Below are positions 26,576-35,583 of a stretch of DNA of 64,000 nt, in pieces. The translations under genes were made by a program, and so were the position numbers. The stretch lies in the NCBI GenBank assembly GCA_026702845.1, contig JADCLS010000012.1, positions 62,001 through 126,000 on the forward strand, read 5' to 3'. Position 1 is the stretch's first letter. The number at the start of each line of letters is the position of its first letter. The stretch comes from Candidatus Heimdallarchaeota archaeon. Its GTDB lineage: Archaea; Asgardarchaeota; Heimdallarchaeia; Heimdallarchaeales; Kariarchaeaceae. Below the pieces are notes generated by a model. That model was not told the DNA's origin. It searched no databases and worked only from the letters and a program-made list of their open reading frames with translations.

Positions 26576-26587
26576 CTTTATTTTAAG
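26576..26587 (+). promoter_or_regulatory. TATA-like box of the lpd gene
   Basis: CTTTATTTTAAG is centred about 24 nt before the GTG at 26605. Confidence 0.5.
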
Positions 26588-26604
26588 TAATACTTGGTGA
26601 TTGT

Positions 26605-28014
26605 GTGCAAGAAGTAGATGTACTCGTAATCGGAGCAGGCCCTGGCGGATATCCTGCAGCAATTCGAGCTAGTCAGCTCGGAAAATCAGTACTGATTGTG
26701 GATAAGGGGAACATTGGAGGAGAATGCCTTAATTGGGGTTGTATTCCCTCAAAAGCTCTTATCTCAGCAGCTAATTTCTATCATAAATTGTCCCATCAAG
26801 CAAAAGAAATGGGTATCTATGCAGATAATGTACATGTTAACATGAAAGAGCTAGTTGCATGGAAACAGAGTATCCAGGATACACTTATCACAGGTATCAA
26901 GCAACTTCTGAAATCCAACAAAGTAGATTTGAAAATCGGCACTATTAGCTTCACAGGTAGTAATACTGCAAAAATTAATGAGAGTGAGGAAATAATTTCT
27001 TTCTCAAGTGCGATTATAGCCACTGGAGCATCTTTCATATCTATACCGGGATTTGAGATCGATGAGGAACGCATTTTATCAAGTAAGGGTTTACTGTCTC
27101 TTGAAGAGGTGCCTGAAGAGCTTGTGTGTATTGGAGGGGGAATTATCGGTTTAGAGTTAGGTACTGTATTTGCTAAACTCGGTTCAAAGGTAAAAATAGT
27201 AGAATTACTACCACAGCTCATGACTGGGGTGGAAAAACGGTTGGTAAATGTGGTGAAGAAGAAACTCACAGATATGGGTGTTGAGATTTATCTTAATTCC
27301 ATGGCAAAATCACTGACGAGGGGAGAAAAACTAGAGCTGCAAATTGATACCAATGGTGAGATCACCACAATCACAGCTGATAAAATCCTTCTTTCCATAG
27401 GTAAGAGAGCCTCAACCAGTGAACTTGGTCTTGAAACAATTGGTGTGGAAACAGATAATCGGGGCTTTATCAAGGTAGATGAACAGATGAGAACTAATCT
27501 GAACCACATCTATGCCATTGGGGATTGTACAGGTATGCCATTTCTGGCACATCGGGCCACAAAACAAGGTATCGTTGCTGCTGAGGTACTAGGAGGATTG
27601 GATAGCAGTTTCAACTATGATTCAATACCTGGAGCAATTTTCACTGACCCTGAGATCGCATTTATAGGTATATCAGAGAATGAAGCCAAGGAGCAGGGAA
27701 TAAATGTGGTGGTTGGTCAAGCATCTTTTGCAGGCAGTGGTCGAGCTCTTTCACAACAAGAGGGAAATGGCTTTGTCAGAATAATCTCCAATGCAGATAC
27801 AAAAGCAATTATTGGTATTGAGATGGTAGGACCCCATGTCTCAGACCTTATCTCAGAAGCATCTCTAGCATATCAAAATGGATTAACCCCTCATAACATC
27901 GGTGAAACTATTCATCCCCATCCTACTCTACCTGAGATGTTTCTCGAGGCTGCGGAGGCAATAGAGCAGAAGGCAATCCATGTGCCCAATGCTAGAATAC
28001 GTAAGAAAAAATAA
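26605..28014 (+). CDS. lpdA: Dihydrolipoamide dehydrogenase (E3)
   Basis: 469 residues, typical of the class I pyridine nucleotide-disulfide oxidoreductases. FAD-binding VIGAGPGGYPAA, the redox disulfide CLNWGC (C41, C46), NAD-binding IGGGIIGLELG, second FAD motif YAIGDC and the C-terminal HPHPTLPEMFLEAAE with the His-Glu dyad are all present. It reoxidises lipoyl groups of 2-oxoacid dehydrogenases or the glycine-cleavage H protein, transferring electrons to NAD+. No E1, E2 or GcvH gene lies nearby. The GTG start agrees with the TATA spacing and family N-terminus. Confidence 0.95.
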   Translation: MQEVDVLVIGAGPGGYPAAIRASQLGKSVLIVDKGNIGGECLNWGCIPSKALISAANFYHKLSHQAKEMGIYADNVHVNMKELVAWKQSIQDTLITGIKQLLKSNKVDLKIGTISFTGSNTAKINESEEIISFSSAIIATGASFISIPGFEIDEERILSSKGLLSLEEVPEELVCIGGGIIGLELGTVFAKLGSKVKIVELLPQLMTGVEKRLVNVVKKKLTDMGVEIYLNSMAKSLTRGEKLELQIDTNGEITTITADKILLSIGKRASTSELGLETIGVETDNRGFIKVDEQMRTNLNHIYAIGDCTGMPFLAHRATKQGIVAAEVLGGLDSSFNYDSIPGAIFTDPEIAFIGISENEAKEQGINVVVGQASFAGSGRALSQQEGNGFVRIISNADTKAIIGIEMVGPHVSDLISEASLAYQNGLTPHNIGETIHPHPTLPEMFLEAAEAIEQKAIHVPNARIRKKK

Positions 28015-28016
28015 TC

Positions 28017-30158
28017 CTAGAGGTTCAAGGTATTTTTGAATGTAGATGGGATCGCTATTTCCTCTTTTTTCATGGTTTCATACGCACCCTCTGGAGAATG
28101 AACCATAATTTTTGCTCCTGAATTTTTATCAAGGAATGAATTCAACTCATCACCCGTGGTATGACCTGAGAACTTAATTTTTAGCATCTGCTGCTTATAT
28201 CTAGATCGTAGGTATCGATTCTGCCTCAATAGTTGTGCACCCATAGTATTTGGTGCCTGATATCCTGTGAAGATCACTGCAGTCTCCTCATCATCACGAG
28301 TATATTCGAGTAGGTTTCTAGATGTACCAGCCTGAAGCATTCCCTGTCCAGATATAATGATTGTATTCTCGATAAAATCTTCTTCCTTGAGGGTTGGAAG
28401 TACAGAGATTCCCTTGGTTATGTCCCCAAATTTCTCTAGATTCAGTGTTTTTGTCAATCTACCACCCATTCCAGTAAGTACTATATCCCATTTATCAATC
28501 CCATCAATCTGCTTGAGCTGCCATAACATCTCTTGTGTTCGTCCAATTGAAAAAGCTGGGATAATTGCCCTCTTAGATTGTGAAAGAATGTCCTTCATTC
28601 CCTGATCCGCAGGGATCTCAGTAGTTTCTCGATTATAATTTGTTCCATCAAAAATTAGATGATCGACGTCAGTAGGGAAGTCTGCAGCTTTGAGTAATGG
28701 TGTACCGCTACTATTGAAATCTCCAGTATAGAATAGACGTTTGCCATCAATATTGAGCTCAAATCCTGTAGAGCCGAAGAGATGACCCGCCTCAAATGCA
28801 TTTACCTCCACTTTCGGAAGGATATTCAATGGTTCACCTAATTTCATCTCATTGAAATTTTTCTGTGCACGCATCACATTTTCCAAGTTTATGAGATCTC
28901 TAAGTTTGCTATCTTTTTGAAGCACATCAGGATGAGTGTACCTCTTTACTAAACGTGAGGTATCATTCCAAAGCATATCTACCATCAATTTCGTCATTTT
29001 GGAACCATACCAGGGAATATCTCTGTTCTTGTACAATAAGGGAATTGATCCTGAATGATCCATATGGGCATGTGAGAGTAACACAGCATCCACTTTGTCG
29101 AGGATAGGTAACCAACCTGGAGAGGTATTATTCACCACAGAAAGACCAAAATCCATGAGAATCATTCCCTCATTGGTTTTGATGATTATGGCTGAATGAC
29201 CTATCCCATCCCCACCAGGAAAGAATATTTTGATCTTTTGCTTAACCTCAGGATGTGAATATACCCATTTAGGTAACCAATTTTGTAGGTGTTCCTGAGG
29301 TAACTTGGCATAAAGATCCATCTCTATTGTCTGAGGAGGAAGTTGAGAGATTTTTTCACCAAGCACATTATAACTTGCTGGAAATTCTTTGGTTAATCCA
29401 CCATCCAGAACAGAGATAAATTCATCATGAGTTTTGGCATCCGATGATTCAAGCTTCTTCTTGAGAAGGTAACCCAATACATCTGATCGATTCGACCAGC
29501 TCATCCAAGGAATGGCATTCTCAAGAATCTCCAATTCTGATGCTGCCATGATCTCATTAATGTACTCAGGTCGTTCTTCTATGGAGTTGACTTTTTGTGC
29601 CACCTCATCCCATATTGGCTCATATTCACCATAATTCCTATAAAGATCCAGTGTGTATGAGAGCGATGGAATTGCAGTACCCAGTTCTTCAGATTCGGAT
29701 ATAACATCATTCAACCACTGTTTTAATGACTTCACTGGAGTAAAACAATGAATAAGCTCGACAAGATCCTCCGAAGTGACAAAATTGTCCCTATACATAA
29801 TAAACCAGAAATTCTTGAAGTCAGCTGCCTGAAATATACCAATCTTGTACAAAATCAAGCTGAATACTGAGTAATCCATAGGGAATTCTATTGATTCACT
29901 AGTAAGTTCATTCCACATCATTTTTCTTATGGATGATACTGGTTCGATCTCATCTATTTTGGCAATACTTTCATCTAGGTTATCTCTAGCTTTTTTGGTA
30001 AGTTTTCTGGGGATTCCCTTCTTGGTATAATAGATGGAAAGAAAATTTCTCATCTCGGTTAAAAGATCACCTGATATCCAGGGAAAGATGGGTTCAAGTA
30101 GGTTTAAATCCCTATTTTGCAAAAAAATCTGTATTTGCTTACCAGAGTGTATATCCAC
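28017..30158 (-). CDS. MBL-fold beta-CASP nuclease with 300-residue N-terminal extension
   Basis: 713 residues. The metallo-beta-lactamase motif HAHMDHSG starts at residue 363, with GHLFGSTGFEL, YTGDFN and FDGTNYNRE. Beta-CASP motifs follow: PAFSIGRTQEML, SGHTTGDELNSF (motif B) and VHSPEG (motif C His, RNA-type). It resembles CPSF73/RNase J-like archaeal aCPSF nucleases in the catalytic part. Residues 1 to about 305 are helical with no KH domain or other family recognised, so this is not standard aCPSF1 or aCPSF2. It should cleave or trim RNA 3' or 5' ends. It ends 2 nt from the convergent lpd stop. Confidence 0.88.
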   Translation of the reverse strand: MDIHSGKQIQIFLQNRDLNLLEPIFPWISGDLLTEMRNFLSIYYTKKGIPRKLTKKARDNLDESIAKIDEIEPVSSIRKMMWNELTSESIEFPMDYSVFSLILYKIGIFQAADFKNFWFIMYRDNFVTSEDLVELIHCFTPVKSLKQWLNDVISESEELGTAIPSLSYTLDLYRNYGEYEPIWDEVAQKVNSIEERPEYINEIMAASELEILENAIPWMSWSNRSDVLGYLLKKKLESSDAKTHDEFISVLDGGLTKEFPASYNVLGEKISQLPPQTIEMDLYAKLPQEHLQNWLPKWVYSHPEVKQKIKIFFPGGDGIGHSAIIIKTNEGMILMDFGLSVVNNTSPGWLPILDKVDAVLLSHAHMDHSGSIPLLYKNRDIPWYGSKMTKLMVDMLWNDTSRLVKRYTHPDVLQKDSKLRDLINLENVMRAQKNFNEMKLGEPLNILPKVEVNAFEAGHLFGSTGFELNIDGKRLFYTGDFNSSGTPLLKAADFPTDVDHLIFDGTNYNRETTEIPADQGMKDILSQSKRAIIPAFSIGRTQEMLWQLKQIDGIDKWDIVLTGMGGRLTKTLNLEKFGDITKGISVLPTLKEEDFIENTIIISGQGMLQAGTSRNLLEYTRDDEETAVIFTGYQAPNTMGAQLLRQNRYLRSRYKQQMLKIKFSGHTTGDELNSFLDKNSGAKIMVHSPEGAYETMKKEEIAIPSTFKNTLNL

Positions 30159-30215
30159 AAGGTATATCAGATAGTCATGTTATATATCATCTAGTTATGC
30201 ATTATATTCTAAATA

Positions 30216-31190
30216 TCAAATCTTGGTTCTAATATTATCGAAGAAACTTGTAAGGTCACTATTCCCCCCCGAAATAATTAGACCTACTTTCAAGCCTTTT
30301 GGAATTAATCCCTGAGCTATTCCCTTGCGTAATGCCGCAAGAACCACAGCAGAAGATGGTTCAACAATTAGTTTCATTCTCTCCCAGATGTAATGCATGG
30401 CAGCGACAATTTCTTCCTCACTCACGGTAATGATATCATCAACATGTTCTGAAATATATGAGAAGGTCAATTCAGATAACACTGTTAATAATCCGTCACA
30501 GATGGTGCTCGGGACATGTGAAGTAACCCGGTTTTTATTGGTGAAGGATTGATATGCATCATCTGCACCTTCAGGTTCTGCACCAATCACCCGACCTATC
30601 TTGGATGATAGTTTCGCATAGAGAGATGTTCCCGAGATGAGTCCACCACCACCAATAGGGGAGATAACCAGGTCCAATTCACCCACTTCCTGAACCAATT
30701 CTTGCACTGCAGTAGATGCTCCTTCAATGATATGTTGATTATCAAAGGGATGCACTAATGTGTATCCATGTTTTGAAATGAGATCATTGCATACAATCTC
30801 TCTTGCCTCAATGGTTGGCGTGCAGAAATGCACCTCAGCTCCATAACCCCGTGTTGCATTCACCTTCACCATTGGTGCATTCTCTGGCATGACAATTACA
30901 GTTTTAATGTTTAATAATTTTCCAACAAGTGCTACTGCCTGTGCATGATTGCCTGAGGAATGAGCTATTACTCCTACCCTCTTTTCTTCATCAGATAATT
31001 GAGAGATTGCATTGAGAGCACCTCTGAACTTAAATGCACCTCCTCTCTGCAGATTCTCGCATTTGAAATATACTATGGATTCTAACTCCTCATTCAATGA
31101 TCGTGAACTCATAACCGGAGTTTTGTTTGCATATGCTTTCACCCTCTCAAAAGCGACTTCTAATCGATCTAACACATGGTATTGGTTCAC
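30216..31190 (-). CDS. Serine/threonine dehydratase or serine racemase (PLP fold type II)
   Basis: 324 residues. The PLP lysine is in GGAFKFRGA, the phosphate/cofactor loops are SSGNHAQ and GGGGLISG, and the C-terminal SGGN supports cofactor binding. Sequence order follows eukaryotic serine racemase closely: EPEGADDAYQS, VDDIITVSEEEI, WERMKLIVEPSSAVVLAA and ISGGNSDLTS. There is no ACT regulatory domain, so it is catabolic- or racemase-type rather than IlvA. It deaminates Ser/Thr to the oxoacid or racemises serine. It shares the fold with diaminopropionate ammonia-lyase (YgeX) but is not that family. Confidence 0.9.
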   Translation of the reverse strand: MNQYHVLDRLEVAFERVKAYANKTPVMSSRSLNEELESIVYFKCENLQRGGAFKFRGALNAISQLSDEEKRVGVIAHSSGNHAQAVALVGKLLNIKTVIVMPENAPMVKVNATRGYGAEVHFCTPTIEAREIVCNDLISKHGYTLVHPFDNQHIIEGASTAVQELVQEVGELDLVISPIGGGGLISGTSLYAKLSSKIGRVIGAEPEGADDAYQSFTNKNRVTSHVPSTICDGLLTVLSELTFSYISEHVDDIITVSEEEIVAAMHYIWERMKLIVEPSSAVVLAALRKGIAQGLIPKGLKVGLIISGGNSDLTSFFDNIRTKI

Positions 31191-31290
31191 CCTAGATTAT
31201 TTTAAGTCGTCATAGTTATCATTTTACAATTCTCTTTTTCATATTATTTTGACGCGAAATATTTTTCTACCTCTTCTTGTTAGCAAGACT

Positions 31291-32589
31291 ATGAGAAAAG
31301 AGTATATCATATATGGATTTATTAGCCTATTTCTTGCCATCCTAGCATTCATCTCGGTAGATTATTCTGGTAGCATTTTACAGATCCTCATGCATATTAT
31401 TACAGGATTAATTCTGACGCAGTGGTATATCTGTCTCGGGCTAATCAGCCCCTGGATACTCAGAAAAGCATTGGAATCCAATGGGTTGAATGATGATGAT
31501 CCAAGACATGAATTTCACAATGGGATCTTAAGTAAACCACAGGTTGGAATTATCATGGTAATTTTCACCTTCTGGATACTGCTCACAAGCTATGTGTTAG
31601 ATTCAAATATCACTGCCTTTGATCAGCTTGTTGTTGCATTCTATATACTTGGACCTTCCGTTTTTCTGATTCGAAGAGGATGGTTCACTTTATTCGTAAG
31701 TGTACTTTGGGTGTGGTTTCCAATAGAGTGGGGATTAGCAGAAGATCATCTAGGATCTCTGCATTTCGAGATACTTCCTGCAGATGCATTAATTGGCCTT
31801 GTAGCACTGTTGTTACCGTTGATTGCCTATGGTCGGCATGTTCCCTGGTATCACTGGAAATTGAGTAAACTGGATCTGAAATGGTTCAACTATGGATCAA
31901 TTGCGATCACGCTTGCAGTTGTTCCGCTTGGCATTCTGTTAAAATTTCTGAGGATTAGCCTAGATAATCTACGAGCAGAGGATAGCTTCACGGATGCTCT
32001 TGGTATGGTGATTCTGGTATTTCTAGCGATTTTTGTGGTTCAGGGATTAATGGAGGAAACCTTATTCAGGGGAATTATTTTTAAACACTGGTACTATGAG
32101 TTACAATTGAAAGAACAACATGAAAAATTCAAAACCTATTCTTATGCCTCTATCATCTCAACTGGGATTCTGATTGCATCGATCCCCTTTTGGGGTGCTG
32201 TTCTAGGTGTACTCGCCAAAATACCCTTCTGGTTTTTTACAGATATGGAGGCCAGGGTTGGTGATCTCCATCGACCTTTGGGAGAGTATGAGGGTGCCCC
32301 TTTATTTAGTGACTTGCCAGTATGGCCTTTTTACCTCTTAGTAGGAATAATATTAACGATAATTGGTATATTACTCTTCCATAAGTATCCAACCGCTCTT
32401 GTGCCAGCTCTCATGGCATCTGCTATGATTTTTGGTTTTGCTCACTTTCAAGATTGGAGGTACGTGTTTTTCGCAACACTGGCTGGTATGGGATATGGAA
32501 TGACGTATTTCAAAACCAAGAATATTGCAGCTGCAGCCATGGTACATATGGGTGTGGATGCAGTATGGGCGATATTTCTCTCCTATTGA
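31291..32589 (+). CDS. CPBP-family intramembrane metalloprotease (CAAX-protease-like)
   Basis: 432 residues from the ATG at 31291 (an in-frame TTG at 31249 adds 14 residues). About ten membrane helices. The CPBP/Rce1 motifs are MEETLFRG (EExxxR), FAHFQDW (FxxxH) and the third GMGYGMTYFKTKNIAAAAMVHMGVDAVW. A 60-residue polar insertion (FFTDMEARVGDLHRP) separates the first two motifs. Members cleave prenylated or other membrane substrates or work as immunity proteins; the target is unknown. Its TGA overlaps the SDR gene's end by 7 nt. Confidence 0.87.
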   Translation: MRKEYIIYGFISLFLAILAFISVDYSGSILQILMHIITGLILTQWYICLGLISPWILRKALESNGLNDDDPRHEFHNGILSKPQVGIIMVIFTFWILLTSYVLDSNITAFDQLVVAFYILGPSVFLIRRGWFTLFVSVLWVWFPIEWGLAEDHLGSLHFEILPADALIGLVALLLPLIAYGRHVPWYHWKLSKLDLKWFNYGSIAITLAVVPLGILLKFLRISLDNLRAEDSFTDALGMVILVFLAIFVVQGLMEETLFRGIIFKHWYYELQLKEQHEKFKTYSYASIISTGILIASIPFWGAVLGVLAKIPFWFFTDMEARVGDLHRPLGEYEGAPLFSDLPVWPFYLLVGIILTIIGILLFHKYPTALVPALMASAMIFGFAHFQDWRYVFFATLAGMGYGMTYFKTKNIAAAAMVHMGVDAVWAIFLSY

Positions 32590-33512
32590 TCGTATTTGTA
32601 TTTCTTTGCTATTGGAAATGTGTCACTCGTATTAAATAATTCTATTAATGCTGATTCTGCATCAGGATATTTGAATTCAAATCCAGTATCCAGCAATTTC
32701 TTGGGATCAATTCGCCTACCTTCGAGTAGTATACTTGCACGTTCACCAAAAATTAATTTCAAAACGAAACCTGGAGCAAAGGTCCAGGTCAATCGACCCA
32801 TTATTTTTCCCCCTATCTGAGCGAGTTTCTTCATGGGCAGTGGATGAGGAGAAGCCAAATTGAATATTCCCTCTATTTCTTGCTCAGCAGCCCATACTAG
32901 TGCACCTATAGTATCTACCACATGAATCCAGGGATAGATCTGTTTTCCATTTCCTATCCAACCTCCGACAAAGAATTTATGTGTCAGGAACATCTGTTCA
33001 GCTGATGTGCCAGTATGTGCCAATACTGCGCCTAAGCGAAATATCACTGACCTACCCCGTTTAAGATTAGCAACTGGGGATTCCCAATTGATACACAACT
33101 CACCAAGGTAATCATCTGCTGGAGTATCTGTTTCTACATAATTCTCAGTCAGACTTTGGGGATAGTAATTTGCACCTGACATGCTTATGAACACATGATT
33201 ACGATCTGATTGATTGATGGCCTCTACAAGATGTTGAGTTGGCAGCGTGCGGGATTCTATCAGTAATCTCCGTCGGTTCTCAGTCCAGCGTTTTTTGAAG
33301 ATATTCTCACCTACAAGATTGTAAATAATATCAAATTGTGGAATTTCATCCATCCAAGCTCCTTTTACTCTGAGATCTGCAACAAGAGTTTTCACATCAC
33401 TTCTATCTTGCTCTCTTCTACTCACGATGGTTATTTGATGTCCTTTGTTGAGGAGGTTCTTGATGAGGTAGGTACCTAATAAACCAGTGCCACCAGCAAT
33501 CAATATTTTCAT
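32583..33512 (-). CDS. TIGR01777-family SDR epimerase-like protein (YfcH-type)
   Basis: 309 residues. NAD(P) Rossmann loop IAGGTGLLGTYL at the N-terminus, SGANYYP where YxxxK-like chemistry is expected, and C-terminal RRIDPKKLLDTGFEFKYPDAESAL (DUF1731-like) identify the YfcH/SULA group of epimerase-like SDR proteins. FRLGAVLA is another family motif. Function is uncertain; bacterial members have been linked to cell-division inhibition by name only. It starts at 33512, divergent from a long intergenic region. Confidence 0.85.
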   Translation of the reverse strand: MKILIAGGTGLLGTYLIKNLLNKGHQITIVSRREQDRSDVKTLVADLRVKGAWMDEIPQFDIIYNLVGENIFKKRWTENRRRLLIESRTLPTQHLVEAINQSDRNHVFISMSGANYYPQSLTENYVETDTPADDYLGELCINWESPVANLKRGRSVIFRLGAVLAHTGTSAEQMFLTHKFFVGGWIGNGKQIYPWIHVVDTIGALVWAAEQEIEGIFNLASPHPLPMKKLAQIGGKIMGRLTWTFAPGFVLKLIFGERASILLEGRRIDPKKLLDTGFEFKYPDAESALIELFNTSDTFPIAKKYKYDQ

Positions 33513-33849
33513 TATTGATCAAATACAAATAGGCTATATATTTCGTTTTTCCTTAGTTCAAACTTTAGTAAATCTTTATAGAAATATTTTGAGATATATG
33601 TATGGGGATATTTTCTTACACTTAGACAGTTACTATCGCAATCGCTGGTATTCTTCACAGTTTTCGACCTTGGGATACTGGTTTTTCTTAATAACCAAAC
33701 AAAGGAAACTTTTACCTCTATGCGTGCAAGACGCGCAGAGTGATTCAGACGACGCATGGACTTGTGGTCCCGTAATATCATATGTTTTTAGTTCTATTAC
33801 ACTCATTTTTGTTCTCTACATCCTATTAATTAATTAAGGATGGGTGGCA

Positions 33850-33901
33850 CGATTCAAATATCGAATCGAAATAGGTACGTATGGTACCTCAAATACTTGA
33901 G
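33850..33901. repeat. Array of three small perfect inverted repeats
   Basis: CGATTC/GAATCG (33850-33855, 33863-33868), AGGTAC/GTACCT (33873-33878, 33884-33889) and CTCAA/TTGAG (33888-33892, 33897-33901) occur within 52 nt. They could be successive RNA hairpins or protein-binding sites upstream of cheR. Confidence 0.6.
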
Positions 33902-33989
33902 ATACCGAGAAATTAATACTAATTTCCTAAACACTCAATCTGTGAAAGGGTATATAAAATTATTCAATTTTTAATCTATTGCGCGCAAA

Positions 33990-34014
33990 GCTTATGAATC
34001 TAAGCATATTTTTT
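33990..34014 (+). terminator. Stem-loop followed by T-run
   Basis: GCTTA (33990-33994) and TAAGC (34001-34005) flank a 6-nt loop, followed by ATATTTTTTGG. It resembles a weak intrinsic terminator on the plus strand and could end a transcript from the TATA-like site at 33575. Confidence 0.4.
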
Positions 34015-34060
34015 GGACATATAAGTTCAAAATTTTGAAGATTCAATCAACTGTAAATTT

Positions 34061-34070
34061 TCTATAAAAT
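34061..34070 (+). promoter_or_regulatory. TATA box of cheR
   Basis: TCTATAAAAT would start transcription near 34090, after the in-frame TTG at 34081, so the ATG at 34129 is the more likely start, with a leader of about 40 nt. Confidence 0.55.
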
Positions 34071-34128
34071 ATTCATTCAGTTGGAAGTTAGCAACTATAC
34101 TTATCTATCTTCTCGATATAGTAACATT

Positions 34129-35583
34129 ATGAGTAAAAAGGATGATCCGCGCAATAAAGATCGTCTAGTTGCAAGGGGCGCAACATTATTCACAGGCTCT
34201 AAAAAGACTGAGAAAACAGAAAAAAAAGTTCCTCGGCGTCCTGTAAATCTGGATAATGTAAGAATTACGACCCGTGATATTCCTGACAAAAAAAATGAAG
34301 AGGAATTAATTAAAAGGCTTGAAGCAGCAGGAATTGAAACTAATGCATATAAACATAGGTATTTGATTCGTCGGATAAAAGCCAGGATGAGTAAACTCAA
34401 TATAACAACCTACAAGGAATACATGGAAATAATAAAGAAATCGACACTAGAGATCAAAGAACTCCATGAATCACTCTCAATAAATGTGACAAGGTTCTTC
34501 AGGAATCGAGATACTTTTGAGGTTATCCGAGATGAAATTCTACCCGCATTAATAAAAAACGCCAAGGAACAAGGAAGAAAAGAGATAAAAATCTGGTCTG
34601 CAGGATGTGCTGTTGGGGCAGAACCTTACTCCATTGCCATGATTGCCTCTGATGTTGTACCTTCAACCATGAATGTACGGGTCTTTGCCTCTGATGTCAA
34701 GGAAGAATTGCTAAATATCGCTAGATATTCAACTTATAGTGATCAATATGTAGCTGAGATGCACCCTTTCGAGATTCAAAGTTATTTCAATATAAATGAA
34801 CATGGTGAATACCAGGTAAAGCCCCATATCAAGAGACTTGTCTCATTCACCAAGGTTGATCTGATGAAGGATAGTTATCCTTCTGGTCTTGATCTGATAC
34901 TTTGCAGAAATGTGCTTATTTACATAGATCGAGATGCTCAGAATGAGATTATGTCGAATTTTTTCCAATCTCTCAGACCCAATGGCATGGTCATTCTTGG
35001 TAGAACTGAAACATTATTTGTGGATTGGCGTAAGCATATCAATATTGTAAGCACCAAGCACAGGATCTATCAGAAAATAGGAGAGACCCCTGAAAGTCTT
35101 CCATCCATGGAATTTGAATTGAAGGATAAGGACAAGGATTATAATCGATCAAGGGATACTAAAGTCATAAGTTCAACACATCAGCAACGATTGCAGGAAT
35201 TGAAAGACTTCAGAAAGACCTTTGAGGACAGAAGAAAAGCATGGGAAGATAGGATTGCTGAATCCGAGAAAAGAGATACAACTAATAGAATATCTACCAG
35301 AGATCAGGGGTTATTTAACCGAACATCAAAATTCTCAGACAACAAGGTAGTCACCACAAGATCTGTAACCAAGCGAACCTCGGTCTCACCAAAGGCGAAC
35401 AGCTTCACTCCCTCAACTCGAGGTGGAGGAGCATTAAGTTCCTTCAGAGATTCCCTAAAGAATAGCACTTCAGATACATCAAATGAGAATCTTACTGGTT
35501 TGGTTGGTAAAAAATCACCTGAAGAGGTGTATCGGGAACTCAAGAAACTACGAGAGAGAAGAGAGAAGAGCAGAAGAAGTTAG
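34129..35583 (+). CDS. cheR: CheR-type protein methyltransferase with basic N- and C-terminal extensions
   Basis: 484 residues. The CheR core spans about residues 65-330: YKEYMEII in the N-terminal helical domain, INVTRFFRN, the SAM motif WSAGCAVGAEPYSIAM (usually GCSTGEEPYS), ASDVKEELLNIAR, and CRNVLIYI. It should methylate glutamates of methyl-accepting receptors. The first 60 residues and the last 155 are charged, Lys/Arg/Ser-rich and probably disordered. No CheB, CheA, CheW, receptor or archaellum gene is nearby, so it may serve another pathway. The stop overlaps the DUF389 gene in TTAG. Confidence 0.9.
   Translation: MSKKDDPRNKDRLVARGATLFTGSKKTEKTEKKVPRRPVNLDNVRITTRDIPDKKNEEELIKRLEAAGIETNAYKHRYLIRRIKARMSKLNITTYKEYMEIIKKSTLEIKELHESLSINVTRFFRNRDTFEVIRDEILPALIKNAKEQGRKEIKIWSAGCAVGAEPYSIAMIASDVVPSTMNVRVFASDVKEELLNIARYSTYSDQYVAEMHPFEIQSYFNINEHGEYQVKPHIKRLVSFTKVDLMKDSYPSGLDLILCRNVLIYIDRDAQNEIMSNFFQSLRPNGMVILGRTETLFVDWRKHINIVSTKHRIYQKIGETPESLPSMEFELKDKDKDYNRSRDTKVISSTHQQRLQELKDFRKTFEDRRKAWEDRIAESEKRDTTNRISTRDQGLFNRTSKFSDNKVVTTRSVTKRTSVSPKANSFTPSTRGGGALSSFRDSLKNSTSDTSNENLTGLVGKKSPEEVYRELKKLRERREKSRRS

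Larger units (their letters stand above)
33513..34128. other. Structured intergenic region (616 nt), possible noncoding RNA
   Basis: No convincing protein is encoded: frames open on both strands give implausible compositions. Visible structure: a TATA-like TTTATAGA at 33575-33582; a GC-richer block at 33720-33780 where ATGCGT (33720-33725) can pair either with ACGC at 33731-33734 or with ACGCAT (33752-33757), giving two mutually exclusive hairpins; three short hairpins at 33850-33901; and a stem plus T-run at 33990-34014. The downstream TATA box of cheR is at 34061. No tRNA cloverleaf or known RNase P/SRP RNA motif was found. Confidence 0.4.

Noticed and set aside
30216..31190. Diaminopropionate ammonia-lyase (YgeX) to complete the purine cluster
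   Set aside because: The motifs and length match serine racemase/threonine dehydratase, not the longer YgeX family.
33487..33837. Open reading frames on both strands (about 116 and 89 codons) in the intergenic region
   Set aside because: Their compositions look random, they overlap each other, and no start context or family signal supports them.
33848..33870. A T-arm-like GATTCAAAT sequence suggesting a tRNA gene
   Set aside because: The flanking bases do not make a 5-bp T stem with a 7-nt loop, and no acceptor, D-arm or anticodon arms could be placed around it.
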